The position numbers and the translations under genes were made by a program. The notes beneath the pieces are model-generated. The model saw only the letters and a program-made list of their open reading frames with translations, was not told the DNA's origin and searched no databases. From NCBI GenBank assembly GCA_902773435.1, contig CACYEN010000062.1:1-39070 (forward strand): 39,070 bases of DNA. The letters run 5' to 3'. This document shows, in pieces, positions 1-7,527 of this stretch (its first letter is position 1; every line of letters begins with the position of its first letter). Source of the stretch: an uncultured Lachnospiraceae bacterium (GTDB taxonomy: Bacteria > Bacillota > Clostridia > Lachnospirales > Lachnospiraceae).

Positions 1-228
1 CAGTTCGGCGAGAGGGTCAGGCTGAAGGTCGCCGACCTGCCGAAGTTCGACACGTCCGCGGTCCCCGCGATCATAGGGTCCCACGGAGGAGAGTTCACGG
101 TGAATACGTTTCCCGACGGCCGCGGTTTTATGTACCGCGGGGACCCGAGGGAGGAGACGATGCTGAAAACTATTAAAACATTTGTGACGGAACTTGCCGA
201 AACGAATGAAAAAGCATATAATGATTAG
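1..228 (+). CDS. C-terminal fragment, probably transcription-repair coupling factor Mfd (D7 domain)
   Basis: An open frame enters from the left edge in frame 1 and stops at TAG 226-228, giving 75 residues (begins QFGERVRLKV, ends TNEKAYND). The pattern of a short beta-rich stretch followed by a final helix (MLKTIKTFVTELAE) resembles the C-terminal D7 domain of Mfd, the ATPase that displaces stalled RNA polymerase and recruits UvrA. Support is mainly context: in Lachnospiraceae mfd commonly precedes a PrsA/SurA-like peptidyl-prolyl isomerase, which is what follows here after 51 bases. The fragment has no catalytic motif, so the name is an inference; any protein with a similar tail would fit. 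Confidence 0.5.
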   Translation, partial: QFGERVRLKVADLPKFDTSAVPAIIGSHGGEFTVNTFPDGRGFMYRGDPREETMLKTIKTFVTELAETNEKAYND

Positions 229-279
229 CGTGTGCGCCACCGGGCGCTCGTTTTGATTGTTATCAGGAGGATCGGAATT

Positions 280-1650
280 ATGGGATCTCATATGAAGAGA
301 GCCGCCGCCCTCGCTCTCGCGGCGGTCATCGCCTGCGGAGCCGTCTCGGGCTGCGGGAAGAAGGACGACGGAAAGTTTGACGGAACAAAGACGCTGCTCA
401 CGCTCGGGGAAGACAAGGTGAGCGTCGGCGCCGCGAATTTCCGCGCCAAGTACACGCAGGCTGAGACCTACAAGATGTATACGCAGTACTTCGGTATGAG
501 CGGCACCATGTTTGACCAGGTCACGAATACGGAGTCGGGCGGGACGTTCGGCGAGACGCTGAAAGAGAGCGTCCTCTCCGACCTCAAGAGGGATATGGTG
601 ATCCGCCAGCACGCGGAGGAGTACGGCGTCTCCCTCACGGACGAGGATAAGAAGGCGATCGACGAGGCCGCGCAGTCCTATATCGACGGCAACAGCCAGG
701 AAGTTCTCGATAAGATCGGGGCGTCCAAAGAGGACATCGTCTCCCTGCTCGAGCTTCAGACAATCCAGAGCATGATGATGGACCCGATCGTCAAGGACGT
801 CGACACGGAGATCTCCGACGAGGAGTGCAGGATGTCCTCTCTGACGTACGTGTCCCTGACCGTGCCGGAAGAGACGGCCTCCTCGGGTGTGGAGTCTGTC
901 GAGACAGCCGTTGAACCTGTAGCGGACGCTGCCGGGGATACGACATCCGGGACGGAGTCCGTCGCGGAAGAGCCTGCGGAGACTCCGCAGCAGAGTGAGA
1001 CGAAGGCGAAGGCGCAGAAGATCATCGACGCCGTCATGGCCTCCGGAGACGTGGCGAACGCCGATATCGAGGAGATCGCCAAGTCCGTCGACGATTCCCT
1101 GTTCTCCCTGACGGGCCAGTTCCTCGCGAGCGACCCGACGGATACGACGCTTGACGCCTCGATCCCCGCCGCGGTTGAAGGACTCGCGGAGGGAACGCTC
1201 ATCGAGACCCCGGTCCGGAGCGAGGATGGAAGTAAATACTACGTCGTCCGCTTTGACAAGGAGTTCAACGAAGATCTCACCGAGACGAAGAAGTCGAGCA
1301 TCATGAGAACCAGGAAGCAGGATCTCTATGACGAGACCGTCGACAAGTGGGTCGAGGAAGCGGATATCAAGGTCGACGAGAAAGTGTGGAAGACGGTCAG
1401 CGTGACTGACCTTGTGCCGTACACGCTCACGGACCCCGTCATTGAGGAGGCCGTGGAGAGCGGCGCGTCGACGGTGGAAGTCGAGAGTGTCGCGGAAGCG
1501 GTAGAGGACGCGACGACTGACGTGATCGAGGCTCTCGGCGGAGCTGCCGCCGCGGCAGCCGGTGCTGCCGGTGAAGCCGCGAGTACGGTTGAAGAGGCCG
1601 TGAGCGCGGTGGAGGAAGCTGTCAGCGCGGTGGAGGAAGCCGCCGAATAA
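280..1650 (+). CDS. PrsA/SurA-like foldase lipoprotein (peptidyl-prolyl isomerase family)
   Basis: A 456-residue exported lipoprotein. The ATG at 280 follows AGGAGG at 265-270; an in-frame GTG at 232 lacks such a site. The N terminus is a lipoprotein signal with lipobox V-S-G-C, followed by KKDDG. Next comes a SurA-N/trigger-factor-like helical region (about residues 50-190), then a PPIase-like segment (FSLTGQFLASDP, YYVVRFDKEF) interrupted by a Glu/Ser/Thr/Ala-rich insert near residues 205-250. The family helps exported proteins fold outside the membrane. Unusual is the C-terminal tail of about 60 residues, Ala-rich and acidic, ending in repeats of the type VEEAVSA. The canonical parvulin core is hard to see around the insert, so isomerase activity is uncertain; foldase or chaperone is the safer call. 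Confidence 0.8.
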   Translation: MGSHMKRAAALALAAVIACGAVSGCGKKDDGKFDGTKTLLTLGEDKVSVGAANFRAKYTQAETYKMYTQYFGMSGTMFDQVTNTESGGTFGETLKESVLSDLKRDMVIRQHAEEYGVSLTDEDKKAIDEAAQSYIDGNSQEVLDKIGASKEDIVSLLELQTIQSMMMDPIVKDVDTEISDEECRMSSLTYVSLTVPEETASSGVESVETAVEPVADAAGDTTSGTESVAEEPAETPQQSETKAKAQKIIDAVMASGDVANADIEEIAKSVDDSLFSLTGQFLASDPTDTTLDASIPAAVEGLAEGTLIETPVRSEDGSKYYVVRFDKEFNEDLTETKKSSIMRTRKQDLYDETVDKWVEEADIKVDEKVWKTVSVTDLVPYTLTDPVIEEAVESGASTVEVESVAEAVEDATTDVIEALGGAAAAAAGAAGEAASTVEEAVSAVEEAVSAVEEAAE

Positions 1651-1705
1651 AGACTGCACGGAAAGACTGTACGGACGGGCCGGGGTAATTCCCGGCATCC
1701 CGGAT

Positions 1706-1746
1706 ACGGGAGGGACACTTTCTTGAGACGGAAGTGTCCCTCCCGT
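1706..1746 (+). terminator. Strong hairpin after the PrsA-like gene
   Basis: Perfect 15-bp inverted repeat: arm 1706-1720 pairs with 1732-1746, with an 11-base loop. The following bases are CTTGTCG, so the U tract is poor. It lies 56 bases after the PrsA-like stop and before the next promoter, so it is most likely the operon terminator. Confidence 0.7.
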
Positions 1747-1826
1747 CTTGTCGTCCGGGCGGGGACAGCCCGTCCGAAGTTCGTCAAAATGCCCGAAAAT
1801 GCGCAAATTTTTAGGGGCAAATGTGA

Positions 1827-1855
1827 TTGCATTCACGAATCGCTTCGACTAAACT
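1827..1855 (+). promoter_or_regulatory. Candidate sigma-A promoter for the GHMP kinase
   Basis: TTGCAT (1827-1832) and TAAACT (1850-1855) are separated by 17 bases in a locally AT-rich patch directly upstream of the kinase gene. Both hexamers match consensus at 4 of 6 positions, so this is a moderate candidate. Confidence 0.4.
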
Positions 1856-1902
1856 ACGGGTAATAATCTGGGGCAATGTTGTTGCTGATGGGAGACCTGA
1901 AC

Positions 1903-3081
1903 TTGTACGAGAATCTTAAAACCCGCTTTCGGCAGATATATGGAGAAGAAGGAGAGGAGATCCGTCTGTTTTTCGCACCGGGCAGAGTCAGTCTGCTGGG
2001 TGAATTTTCTGACTCCAATGGAGGCCACGCGCTCTCCTGCGCGACCGGCCTCGGGATCGCCGCCGCCGTCAGGCGGAGAGACGGCGTATCGATCCGCATC
2101 GCCTCGCTCAAAGATGAAGCTTCCGGCGTGAGGGAGATTCCCCTCGACGGAGAGATAGAGATAAGGGAAGAAGACGGCTGGCTGAAATATCCCGGCGCCA
2201 TGCTGCGCGTGATGAGGAAGAGATCAGAGGAGCCCTGGTCGGGACTGGACATCCTCTTTTCAGGGACGATTCCGACGGAAGCCGGCCTGTCCTCCTCGTC
2301 CGCGGCCGAGGTGCTCACGGGATATATCGTCCGGGAGATGAACGGGCTGACAGGAATCAGCCGCATGGATCTCGCGGCGCTCGCGAAGGAGGCGAACACG
2401 GAGGTCCTCGGCCTTGAATCCGGTATGATGGATTCACTTGCCGCGGCGCTCGGAAGGGGGGACACGGCGATCATGTACTCCGCGGCGCGGATGAAGGTCG
2501 ACTGGGTGCCTTTCCGGCTCTCCGGCTTAAAGATCGTCATCACCGACAGCCGGGAGGTCCCGGAGAACGGGAAGATGGCATTTGAGAGCAGGGAGAAGGA
2601 GTGCGCAAGGGCGCTGAAGAAGCTCCAGTCGGTCGCCCATATCACGCAGCTCTGCAACCTGCCGCCCGACCGCTTTGAGAGCTGCAAGGACGTGATCATG
2701 AACGATGTCTGCACGCGCCGCGCGCGTCATGTGATCTATGAGGACGCGAGAACGGTGCGCGCCTACAGCGCGCTGCTCGTGGGCAATATAAAGCGGCTCG
2801 GCGAGCTGATGAACCTGTCGCAGAAGTCGCTGCGCGACGACTATGAGGTGACGACGCCCGGAATCGATTTTCTCGTCAGCGAGGCACAGAAATTCCCCGG
2901 CGTGCTCGGGAGCCGGATGATCGGCAGGGGCTTCGGTGGGTGCACTGTGAGCATCGTTCCCGGGGAGGCGGTGGAGGAATTCACAGGGACGATCCGGGAG
3001 GCCTACAGGGCCGAGACGGGGCTTGAGGCGGCATTTTACGTGACGGACGCCGCCGACGGGGTCCACGAGATCCGGGAGTGA
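1903..3081 (+). CDS. GHMP kinase, galactokinase family
   Basis: About 392 residues. I place the start at TTG 1903 because GGGAGA at 1890-1895 is well spaced from it and the protein then opens MYENLKTRFRQIYG, as galactokinases do. ATG codons at 1876 and 1888 lack a good Shine-Dalgarno. The three GHMP motifs are present: GRVSLLGEFSDSNGG (motif 1), PTEAGLSSSSAAEV (motif 2, ATP phosphate loop) and MIGRGFGGC (motif 3). The catalytic Asp is probably in SGMMDS. Galactokinases phosphorylate galactose at C1 in the Leloir pathway. Here the motif-1 residues that contact the sugar, usually GEHTDYNGG, read GEFSDSNGG, and the usual MDQ is MDS. The substrate may therefore differ from galactose. No galT or galE is adjacent. 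Confidence 0.8.
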   Translation: MYENLKTRFRQIYGEEGEEIRLFFAPGRVSLLGEFSDSNGGHALSCATGLGIAAAVRRRDGVSIRIASLKDEASGVREIPLDGEIEIREEDGWLKYPGAMLRVMRKRSEEPWSGLDILFSGTIPTEAGLSSSSAAEVLTGYIVREMNGLTGISRMDLAALAKEANTEVLGLESGMMDSLAAALGRGDTAIMYSAARMKVDWVPFRLSGLKIVITDSREVPENGKMAFESREKECARALKKLQSVAHITQLCNLPPDRFESCKDVIMNDVCTRRARHVIYEDARTVRAYSALLVGNIKRLGELMNLSQKSLRDDYEVTTPGIDFLVSEAQKFPGVLGSRMIGRGFGGCTVSIVPGEAVEEFTGTIREAYRAETGLEAAFYVTDAADGVHEIRE

Positions 3082-3190
3082 CATGCGGCGTCCCGCGGGA
3101 CCCGTGAAATCCGGGATTGACGCCGGGCGTCTCACGGGGTATGCTCTGCAGGACGTCCCGCAGTTACCATAATAATGATTGCCGGAACGA

Positions 3191-3228
3191 CTTATCCACG
3201 TATGCAGCGCATGGATAAGCCGTTTTTT
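3191..3228 (+). terminator. Candidate terminator downstream of the GHMP kinase
   Basis: Arms CTTATCCA (3191-3198) and TGGATAAG (3212-3219) form an 8-bp stem, followed by six T at 3223-3228. The same arms contain DnaA-box-like 9-mers, so the sequence may have either role or both. Confidence 0.55.
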
Positions 3229-3311
3229 CACGCAGATTTTCGAGTTATACACCGATTTATCCACTTTATCCACTGATTATTGTGTGGTTTTACGTCAACT
3301 GGTGTGGAAAA
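3192..3311. promoter_or_regulatory. Cluster of DnaA-box-like 9-mers
   Basis: Compared with TTATCCACA: TTATCCACG at 3192-3200, TTATACACC at 3245-3253, TTATCCACT at 3257-3265 and again at 3266-3274 (head to tail, 9-base period), and TGTGGAAAA at 3303-3311, whose complement TTTTCCACA fits the relaxed consensus TTWTNCACA fully. The patch is AT-rich in otherwise GC-rich DNA and lies just ahead of trmB. The arrangement is seen directly; binding by DnaA is an inference. No dnaA, dnaN or rpmH gene is nearby, so this is not the usual oriC setting. Confidence 0.5.
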
Positions 3312-3325
3312 GAAAGGATCTGACA

Positions 3326-4030
3326 ATGAGACTCAGAAACATACCTGAAGCACAGGGAATCGTCGACAGCAGCCGGTTTGTCGTCCACGACCCCTTCCCG
3401 ATGAGGGGAAAGTGGAAGCGGGACCCGGGGCGGCCGCTCCGGGTGGAGATCGGGATGGGAAAAGGCCGGTTTATCATCAACTCGGCGGATGCGCACCCCG
3501 AGGCGGACTACATCGGGATCGAGCGCTATCCGAGCGTGCTCTTCCGGGCCTGCGAGCGGATGGAGGGAATTCCCTACAGCACGCCGGCCGATAAGATGGA
3601 GAGAGAGCGGAATCCGGAGGAGGAGACGCTCTCAACGCCTGAAAATGTCCGCTTCCTCTGCGTCGACGCCAGGGAACTTCCGGAGATCTTCGCGGAGGGC
3701 GAGGTGGACGGGATCTTTCTCAATTTCTCGGACCCCTGGCCGAAGGCGAGGCACGCGAAGCGCCGCCTCACGTCGTCGGCCTTCCTCGGGATCTATGAGA
3801 AGGTGTTCGCCGACGGGGGCCTCCTCGAGTTCAAGACCGACAACAGGGGCCTGTTCGACTTCTCGGTCGAGGAGATCCGCGGCGCGGAACACTTTGAGCT
3901 GCTCGCGGTGACGTACGACCTCCACCGGGACCCGGAGATGATGAAAGGCAATATCATGACGGAGTACGAGAGAAAGTTCTCCCTGCTCGGGAACAGGATC
4001 TGCAAATATACGGCGCGTTTTCACGCGTGA
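3326..4030 (+). CDS. trmB: tRNA (guanine-N7-)-methyltransferase
   Basis: A 234-residue SAM-dependent methyltransferase that makes m7G at position 46 in the tRNA variable loop. Signature stretches are EIGMGKG (SAM-binding glycine loop, near residue 41), YIGIERYPSVLFRACER, FSDPWPKARHAKRRL (family hallmark and catalytic region) and the C-terminal TEYERKF. The ATG at 3326 follows AAAGGA at 3313-3318. The reading frame stays open upstream to 3179, but that extension crosses the terminator and DnaA-box-like patch and has no homologous look. A short insert (DKMERERNPEEETLSTPE) lies between the second and third core strands. It sits just upstream of a tRNA gene. Confidence 0.95.
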   Translation: MRLRNIPEAQGIVDSSRFVVHDPFPMRGKWKRDPGRPLRVEIGMGKGRFIINSADAHPEADYIGIERYPSVLFRACERMEGIPYSTPADKMERERNPEEETLSTPENVRFLCVDARELPEIFAEGEVDGIFLNFSDPWPKARHAKRRLTSSAFLGIYEKVFADGGLLEFKTDNRGLFDFSVEEIRGAEHFELLAVTYDLHRDPEMMKGNIMTEYERKFSLLGNRICKYTARFHA

Positions 4031-4106
4031 GGAGCCGCTGAAAAAGCGACGGAAGGGCGATGGAGGGACGAAGAAGGGGCTGGCGCCATGTTTTTTAAAA
4101 TTATAC

Positions 4107-4135
4107 TTGCTTTTTGTGCTGTCCTTGGCTATAAT
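4107..4135 (+). promoter_or_regulatory. Promoter of the tRNA-Lys gene
   Basis: TTGCTT (4107-4112), 17-base spacer, and a perfect TATAAT (4130-4135), 35 bases before the mature tRNA 5-prime end. Strong sigma-A match. Confidence 0.8.
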
Positions 4136-4170
4136 AACACTTGCGTCACATGAGGACGCGGTTTGTGTAT

Positions 4171-4243
4171 GCGCTTCTAGCTCAGCTGGTAGAGCACCTG
4201 ACTCTTAATCAGGGTGTCCGGGGTTCGAGTCCCCGGAGGCGCA
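4171..4243 (+). tRNA. tRNA-Lys (anticodon CTT)
   Basis: A 73-base cloverleaf: acceptor GCGCTTC/GAGGCGC (one G-U pair), D arm GCTC/GAGC with loop AGCTGGTA, anticodon stem CCTGA/TCAGG with loop CTCTTAA giving anticodon CTT, variable GTGTC, T arm CGGGG/CCCCG with loop TTCGAGT, and discriminator A. CCA is not encoded. It reads AAG codons. Confidence 0.97.
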
Positions 4244-4250
4244 TTTTTAT

Positions 4251-4290
4251 GCCCGCTTCTGTAAGAGATTTACGGAAGCGGGCTTTTATT
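4251..4290 (+). terminator. Terminator of tRNA-Lys
   Basis: Arms 4251-4264 and 4270-4283 form a 14-bp stem with one G-U pair, a 5-base loop and a following TTTTATT. Almost the same hairpin recurs at 5732-5768. Confidence 0.9.
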
Positions 4291-4299
4291 CTTTCCGGA
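4251..4299 (+). repeat. Long direct repeat, copy 1 (partner 5731-5778)
   Basis: This stretch, which includes the tRNA terminator and the following TTTTATT..TCCGGA, is repeated almost exactly 1,480 bases downstream. The hairpin part differs by one substitution and a one-base gap; the flank adds a few more changes. The two copies bracket two accessory genes. Confidence 0.85.
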
Positions 4300-4358
4300 A
4301 ATCATAGAGGGTGCCGGACATAATGATATTCTAAGATTATGCAGGAAAGGCGGCAAAT

Positions 4359-4838
4359 ATGATCGCTCTCATATGTCAAAATTGTGGAAGCCATGATTTG
4401 GTTTTGGAGGGCCATCTGTATAGATGCCAGTCATGTGGCGCGGGATTTGTTCCTGAAGCAAAGGAAGAGTCCTTCAAGAAGAAAATAGAAAAGCATCGCA
4501 AGAAAATGATGGATGCCATGGAAGAAGCTGATTTCGAAAAGGCAGAAAAGCAACGGCTGAAGCTTCTGGAACTGGATCCGGAAGATCCTTTTGCCTGGAC
4601 GGAAAAAGTATGGGATAAAATTGGCGAGGGTGTTGATGAACATACCAGGGAAATAATAGATTTTGCATGCACAGCAGTGGAATTCGCCAAAAAGAAAGCA
4701 ACAGAAGAGGAAATCCAGTATATCAAGGATTTTATGGATCATTATATATGGTGTTGTCAGGACCGGTTGATTCAATGCAATCCGGAAAGAGAAGACGACG
4801 TGATGAGAATTTTGAAGTGGGCAGAGGAGTCGCGATGA
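4359..4838 (+). CDS. Zinc-ribbon protein of unknown function
   Basis: A 159-residue soluble protein started at ATG 4359 after AGGAAAGG (4343-4350). It opens with a treble Cys pair, CQNCGS and CQSCGA, spaced like a rubredoxin or zinc-ribbon knuckle (first 30 residues). The rest is helical and rich in Lys and Glu, with a TPR-like stretch (DFEKAEKQRLKLLELDPEDPF). I do not recognise the family; zinc-ribbon plus TPR-like proteins often serve as adaptors, but nothing here identifies a partner. The base composition is clearly more AT-rich than the neighbours, which points to recent acquisition. Its stop overlaps the start of the next gene (ATGA), so the two are translationally coupled. Confidence 0.75.
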   Translation: MIALICQNCGSHDLVLEGHLYRCQSCGAGFVPEAKEESFKKKIEKHRKKMMDAMEEADFEKAEKQRLKLLELDPEDPFAWTEKVWDKIGEGVDEHTREIIDFACTAVEFAKKKATEEEIQYIKDFMDHYIWCCQDRLIQCNPEREDDVMRILKWAEESR

Positions 4839-5704
4839 GGATCATCAACCTGATCGAAGATACGGATGGCAGGGAAGGGTGCCGTGCCGCGCATGGACTG
4901 TCTTTCTATGTTGAAACCGGAAAGCACAGGCTCCTGATGGACCTGGGACCGTCGGAGGAAACGCTGCGGAACGCGGAGCATCTCAGCATCGACCTCGCGA
5001 TGGTTGATACGGTGGTGCTGAGCCACGGCCATTATGACCATTCGGGAGGCATCCTTCCTTTCGCGGCGGTGAATCCCGAGGCTGTCATTTATATGCAGGA
5101 GGGCGCGGACGGCGCCTTCTACGCGGCCGACCCTGCCGCGGACGGCGGCCTGACATACCGGTATATCGGAATCGATCCGGAAATCCGGAAGCTTCCCCAG
5201 GTAAAAACGGTCCGCGGAGACTGCGTGATTGATGAAGAACTGGAGCTCTTCACGGTGCGGTGCGGGACCCGTCCGGTTCCGTCCGTGAACGGACGCCTGA
5301 AGAAAAAGACGGAAAACGGGTATGTGCAGGACGATTTTACGCATGAGCAGTGCCTGGTGATCCGGTCGGAAGGATGCAGTATTCTGATGTCAGGGTGCGC
5401 CCACGGCGGGATCCTCAACATCATGGAGGCATACAGGAGCAGGTACGGGAAGGATCCGGACGCCGTGATCAGCGGCTTTCACATGATGAAGAAGTCGGAG
5501 TACACGGACCGGGAGATCCTGGAGATCGCTGCCGCCGCCGAAGAACTGAAGAAATCCCGCTCGGTGTTTTATACCTGCCACTGTACGGGAGTTCCCGCCT
5601 ATGCCGTGATGAAGAAAATCATGGGAAGAAAGCTGAACTATATCCATTCGGGCTGCGAGGCGGAACTGCCGGACCTTCGACACCGGGACTGCCGCGGATC
5701 ATGA
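4835..5704 (+). CDS. Metallo-beta-lactamase-fold hydrolase (COG1237-like)
   Basis: A 289-residue cytosolic protein. The ATG at 4835 overlaps the preceding stop and has GAGGAG just upstream. The metal site is clear: SHGHYDHSGG is the HxHxDH motif (around residue 66), with a further His in SGCAHGG and another in YTCHCTG. The arrangement matches the group annotated as 7,8-dihydropterin-6-methyl-4-(beta-D-ribofuranosyl)-aminobenzene-5-phosphate synthase-like (COG1237). That name comes from methanogen biochemistry, and bacterial members have no settled substrate. GC content is intermediate between the zinc-ribbon gene and the core genes. With the zinc-ribbon gene it forms a two-gene unit between the repeated terminators. 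Confidence 0.85.
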   Translation: MRIINLIEDTDGREGCRAAHGLSFYVETGKHRLLMDLGPSEETLRNAEHLSIDLAMVDTVVLSHGHYDHSGGILPFAAVNPEAVIYMQEGADGAFYAADPAADGGLTYRYIGIDPEIRKLPQVKTVRGDCVIDEELELFTVRCGTRPVPSVNGRLKKKTENGYVQDDFTHEQCLVIRSEGCSILMSGCAHGGILNIMEAYRSRYGKDPDAVISGFHMMKKSEYTDREILEIAAAAEELKKSRSVFYTCHCTGVPAYAVMKKIMGRKLNYIHSGCEAELPDLRHRDCRGS

Positions 5705-5730
5705 CATGGTCGAAGAAATATTTTAATAAT

Positions 5731-5778
5731 GCCCGCTTCTGTAAGAAATTTACGGAAGCGGGTTTTATTATGTCCGGA
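5731..5778 (+). repeat. Long direct repeat, copy 2, with terminator hairpin
   Basis: Arms 5732-5744 and 5750-5762 (13 bp, one G-U) are followed by TTTTATT, ending the zinc-ribbon/MBL unit. The sequence is nearly the same as the tRNA-Lys terminator at 4251-4299, too similar for chance. Confidence 0.88.
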
Positions 5779-5813
5779 CAACGGTCCTTTATTATCCTGG
5801 CGGACACAAAAAC

Positions 5814-5882
5814 CGACTAAAGGTCGAAAAATAGTTGACAGGCAGCGACGCTTAAGATATCATAAAAACCGACCGGTAGTCG
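5814..5882 (+). promoter_or_regulatory. Promoter with two matching operators for the TetR-CPBP operon
   Basis: The promoter is TTGACA (5835-5840), 17 bases, TATCAT (5858-5863). Two inverted repeats of the form CGAC-N5-GTCG flank it: 5814-5826 upstream of -35 and 5870-5882 just after -10. Both sit in the shared context AAAAACCGAC. Centres are 56 bases apart, about five helical turns. The layout is what a self-repressing TetR would use. Confidence 0.8.
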
Positions 5883-5898
5883 ATAATGGAGGGGAATT

Positions 5899-6510
5899 AT
5901 GAAAAAAGGAGAAAAGCGAAAGCTGGAACTGCTGAAAATTGCCTATGATATGTTCCTTTCACGCGGATATGAGAATACCAGCGTGGATGAAATCATTGCG
6001 AAAGCGCAGATTGCCAAGGGGACGTACTACTACTATTTCCCAAGTAAGGAAAAGATGCTTGAGGACGTAATAGGGGTGATGATTGAGAGCGAAGTCCGGA
6101 AGGCGCGTCAGATCCTGGAGACGGATATTCCGGTTCCGCAGAGGATCGTCGGGATTATTTCAGCGGTAAAACCGACGGAAAAGGAGCAGCCGATCAGCGA
6201 AGCGCTTTTTCGGCCGGAAAATGTGCTGATGCATGATAAGGTCAGGAAAAAACTGATCGAGGTCATCGTTCCGCTTCTGTCGGAGGCTGTGAATGAGGGG
6301 ATAAGGGAAGGGATCTTTTCCTGTGACAATGTGGAGGAGCGCGTGAGAATGCTGCTGGTTATCAGCAATGATACGTTTAACGAAAGGGCATTCACAGAGC
6401 GTGATATATCCGTATTTATCGATATTGCTGAAAAGATTCTCGGGGCAGACAAAGGGACCATGAGTTTTATAAAGGACCTGATAGATAGAAAAGGGATGGA
6501 GACAACATGA
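5899..6510 (+). CDS. TetR/AcrR family transcriptional regulator
   Basis: A 203-residue repressor. The N-terminal HTH is typical: KLELLKIAYDMFLSRGYENTSVDEIIAKAQIAKGTYYYYFPSKEKML. The C-terminal ligand and dimer domain is all-helical and not informative about the inducer. ATG 5899 follows GGAGGGG (5888-5894). It is co-transcribed with, and overlaps by four bases, the CPBP membrane protein gene, so that protein is the likely controlled function. Two identical-type palindromes around the promoter suggest autorepression. GC is lower than in the window core. Confidence 0.93.
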   Translation: MKKGEKRKLELLKIAYDMFLSRGYENTSVDEIIAKAQIAKGTYYYYFPSKEKMLEDVIGVMIESEVRKARQILETDIPVPQRIVGIISAVKPTEKEQPISEALFRPENVLMHDKVRKKLIEVIVPLLSEAVNEGIREGIFSCDNVEERVRMLLVISNDTFNERAFTERDISVFIDIAEKILGADKGTMSFIKDLIDRKGMETT

Positions 6511-7379
6511 GCAACCAGTTCAGTAAACCTTACAGATACAGACCGGTACTGTTTTTTGTATTGGCATATGTTTTCACGTGGATATTCTGGGTTCCCGCCA
6601 TTTTTGCTCCGGAGAGCATCGGCCCGTTCCTGATGCTCCTGGGACTTATCGCGCCGGCGGCGGTTTCTACCGTTTTTGTGATGGTGTCCGGATCGGATGC
6701 GCTTAAGCGGGACCTGAAAAACAAGATCATCGGCTTTTACAAGGTAAAGTGGCTGAACGTCTTTTGGGCTGTTATCGTATTCGCGGTCGTAATCGTTCTG
6801 TCGATCCTGTTATCGATACTTTTCGGGCAGTCCCCTGATCAGTTTTCTTTCACGGAAGATTTTTCTTTTACCGGCGTCGGGATCGCGGGAGCATTTTTCT
6901 CCATTACGGTCGCGTCGATCGTAGAGGAAGTCGGCTGGAAAGGGTACTGTGAGGATTCGATAGGGAATTATATGAACTGGTTTTGGGAATCCATGATCTT
7001 CGGTGTGCTTTGGTCTTTCTGGCATTTCCCGCTCATTTTCATCCGGGGAACCTATCAGGCCGGCCTTATGGTAAACCCGCTTTATGTGATCAACTTCTTT
7101 ATCAGCGGAATTCCCATGGGATTCGTCATCACATGGGTGTACCTTGCAAGTGACCGTTCGATTCTGGCCTGCATGATATTTCATTTCTTTGTCAATTTCC
7201 TGCAGGAGAAAATAGCAATGACTCCTGAAACGAAATGTGTGGAAACAATCGTCATTACGGTAGTTACGGCGGTCATTGTATCAGCGAATAAGGATATGTT
7301 CTTTGAAACGCGCCATGTCGGACGGCTGCCCGAATACACCGAAAAAGGCCGTAAGGATATGAACAATAAAGAGGGCTGA
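6507..7379 (+). CDS. CPBP family intramembrane metalloprotease
   Basis: A 290-residue membrane protein with about eight hydrophobic segments. The CAAX-protease/bacteriocin-processing (Abi) signature is visible: EEVGWKGY (motif 1, paired Glu), FWHFPLIF (motif 2) and IFHFFVNF (motif 3 His). Members cleave peptides inside the membrane or act as immunity or maturation factors; some have no proven protease role. The ATG overlaps the TetR stop, so expression follows that regulator. The substrate is unknown, and no bacteriocin-like small gene is evident beside it. Confidence 0.9.
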   Translation: MSNQFSKPYRYRPVLFFVLAYVFTWIFWVPAIFAPESIGPFLMLLGLIAPAAVSTVFVMVSGSDALKRDLKNKIIGFYKVKWLNVFWAVIVFAVVIVLSILLSILFGQSPDQFSFTEDFSFTGVGIAGAFFSITVASIVEEVGWKGYCEDSIGNYMNWFWESMIFGVLWSFWHFPLIFIRGTYQAGLMVNPLYVINFFISGIPMGFVITWVYLASDRSILACMIFHFFVNFLQEKIAMTPETKCVETIVITVVTAVIVSANKDMFFETRHVGRLPEYTEKGRKDMNNKEG

Positions 7380-7445
7380 CCGATGAACCGGAAGCCGGAC
7401 TTCGGGAGGTGTCTTTTTTATGCCCTCCCCCCGGACGAATGACTG

Positions 7446-7474
7446 CTGAATTAAATGCATGTATGTGATATGAT
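7446..7474 (+). promoter_or_regulatory. Weak candidate promoter for the MATE gene
   Basis: CTGAAT (7446-7451), 17 bases, then TATGAT (7469-7474). The -10 is good and the -35 poor. It is located where a promoter is needed, between the CPBP and MATE genes. Confidence 0.35.
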
Positions 7475-7527
7475 TTTACAGACAGGGAATATTTGAGCGG
7501 GAGTGTGAGCAGCATGGAGGGAAGGCA

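Noticed and set aside
3192-3311. A chromosomal origin
   Set aside because: DnaA-box-like sites are present, but there is no dnaA, dnaN, rpmH or clear unwinding element, so I report only the cluster.
4251-5778. Integrative element with att sites
   Set aside because: The direct repeats are present, but there is no integrase and the repeat does not include the tRNA 3-prime end; reported only as a possible insertion.
7381-7440. Terminator after the CPBP gene
   Set aside because: Partial pairing around CCGGAAG/CTTCGGG and a T run exist, but the stem has a mismatch and the geometry is poor.
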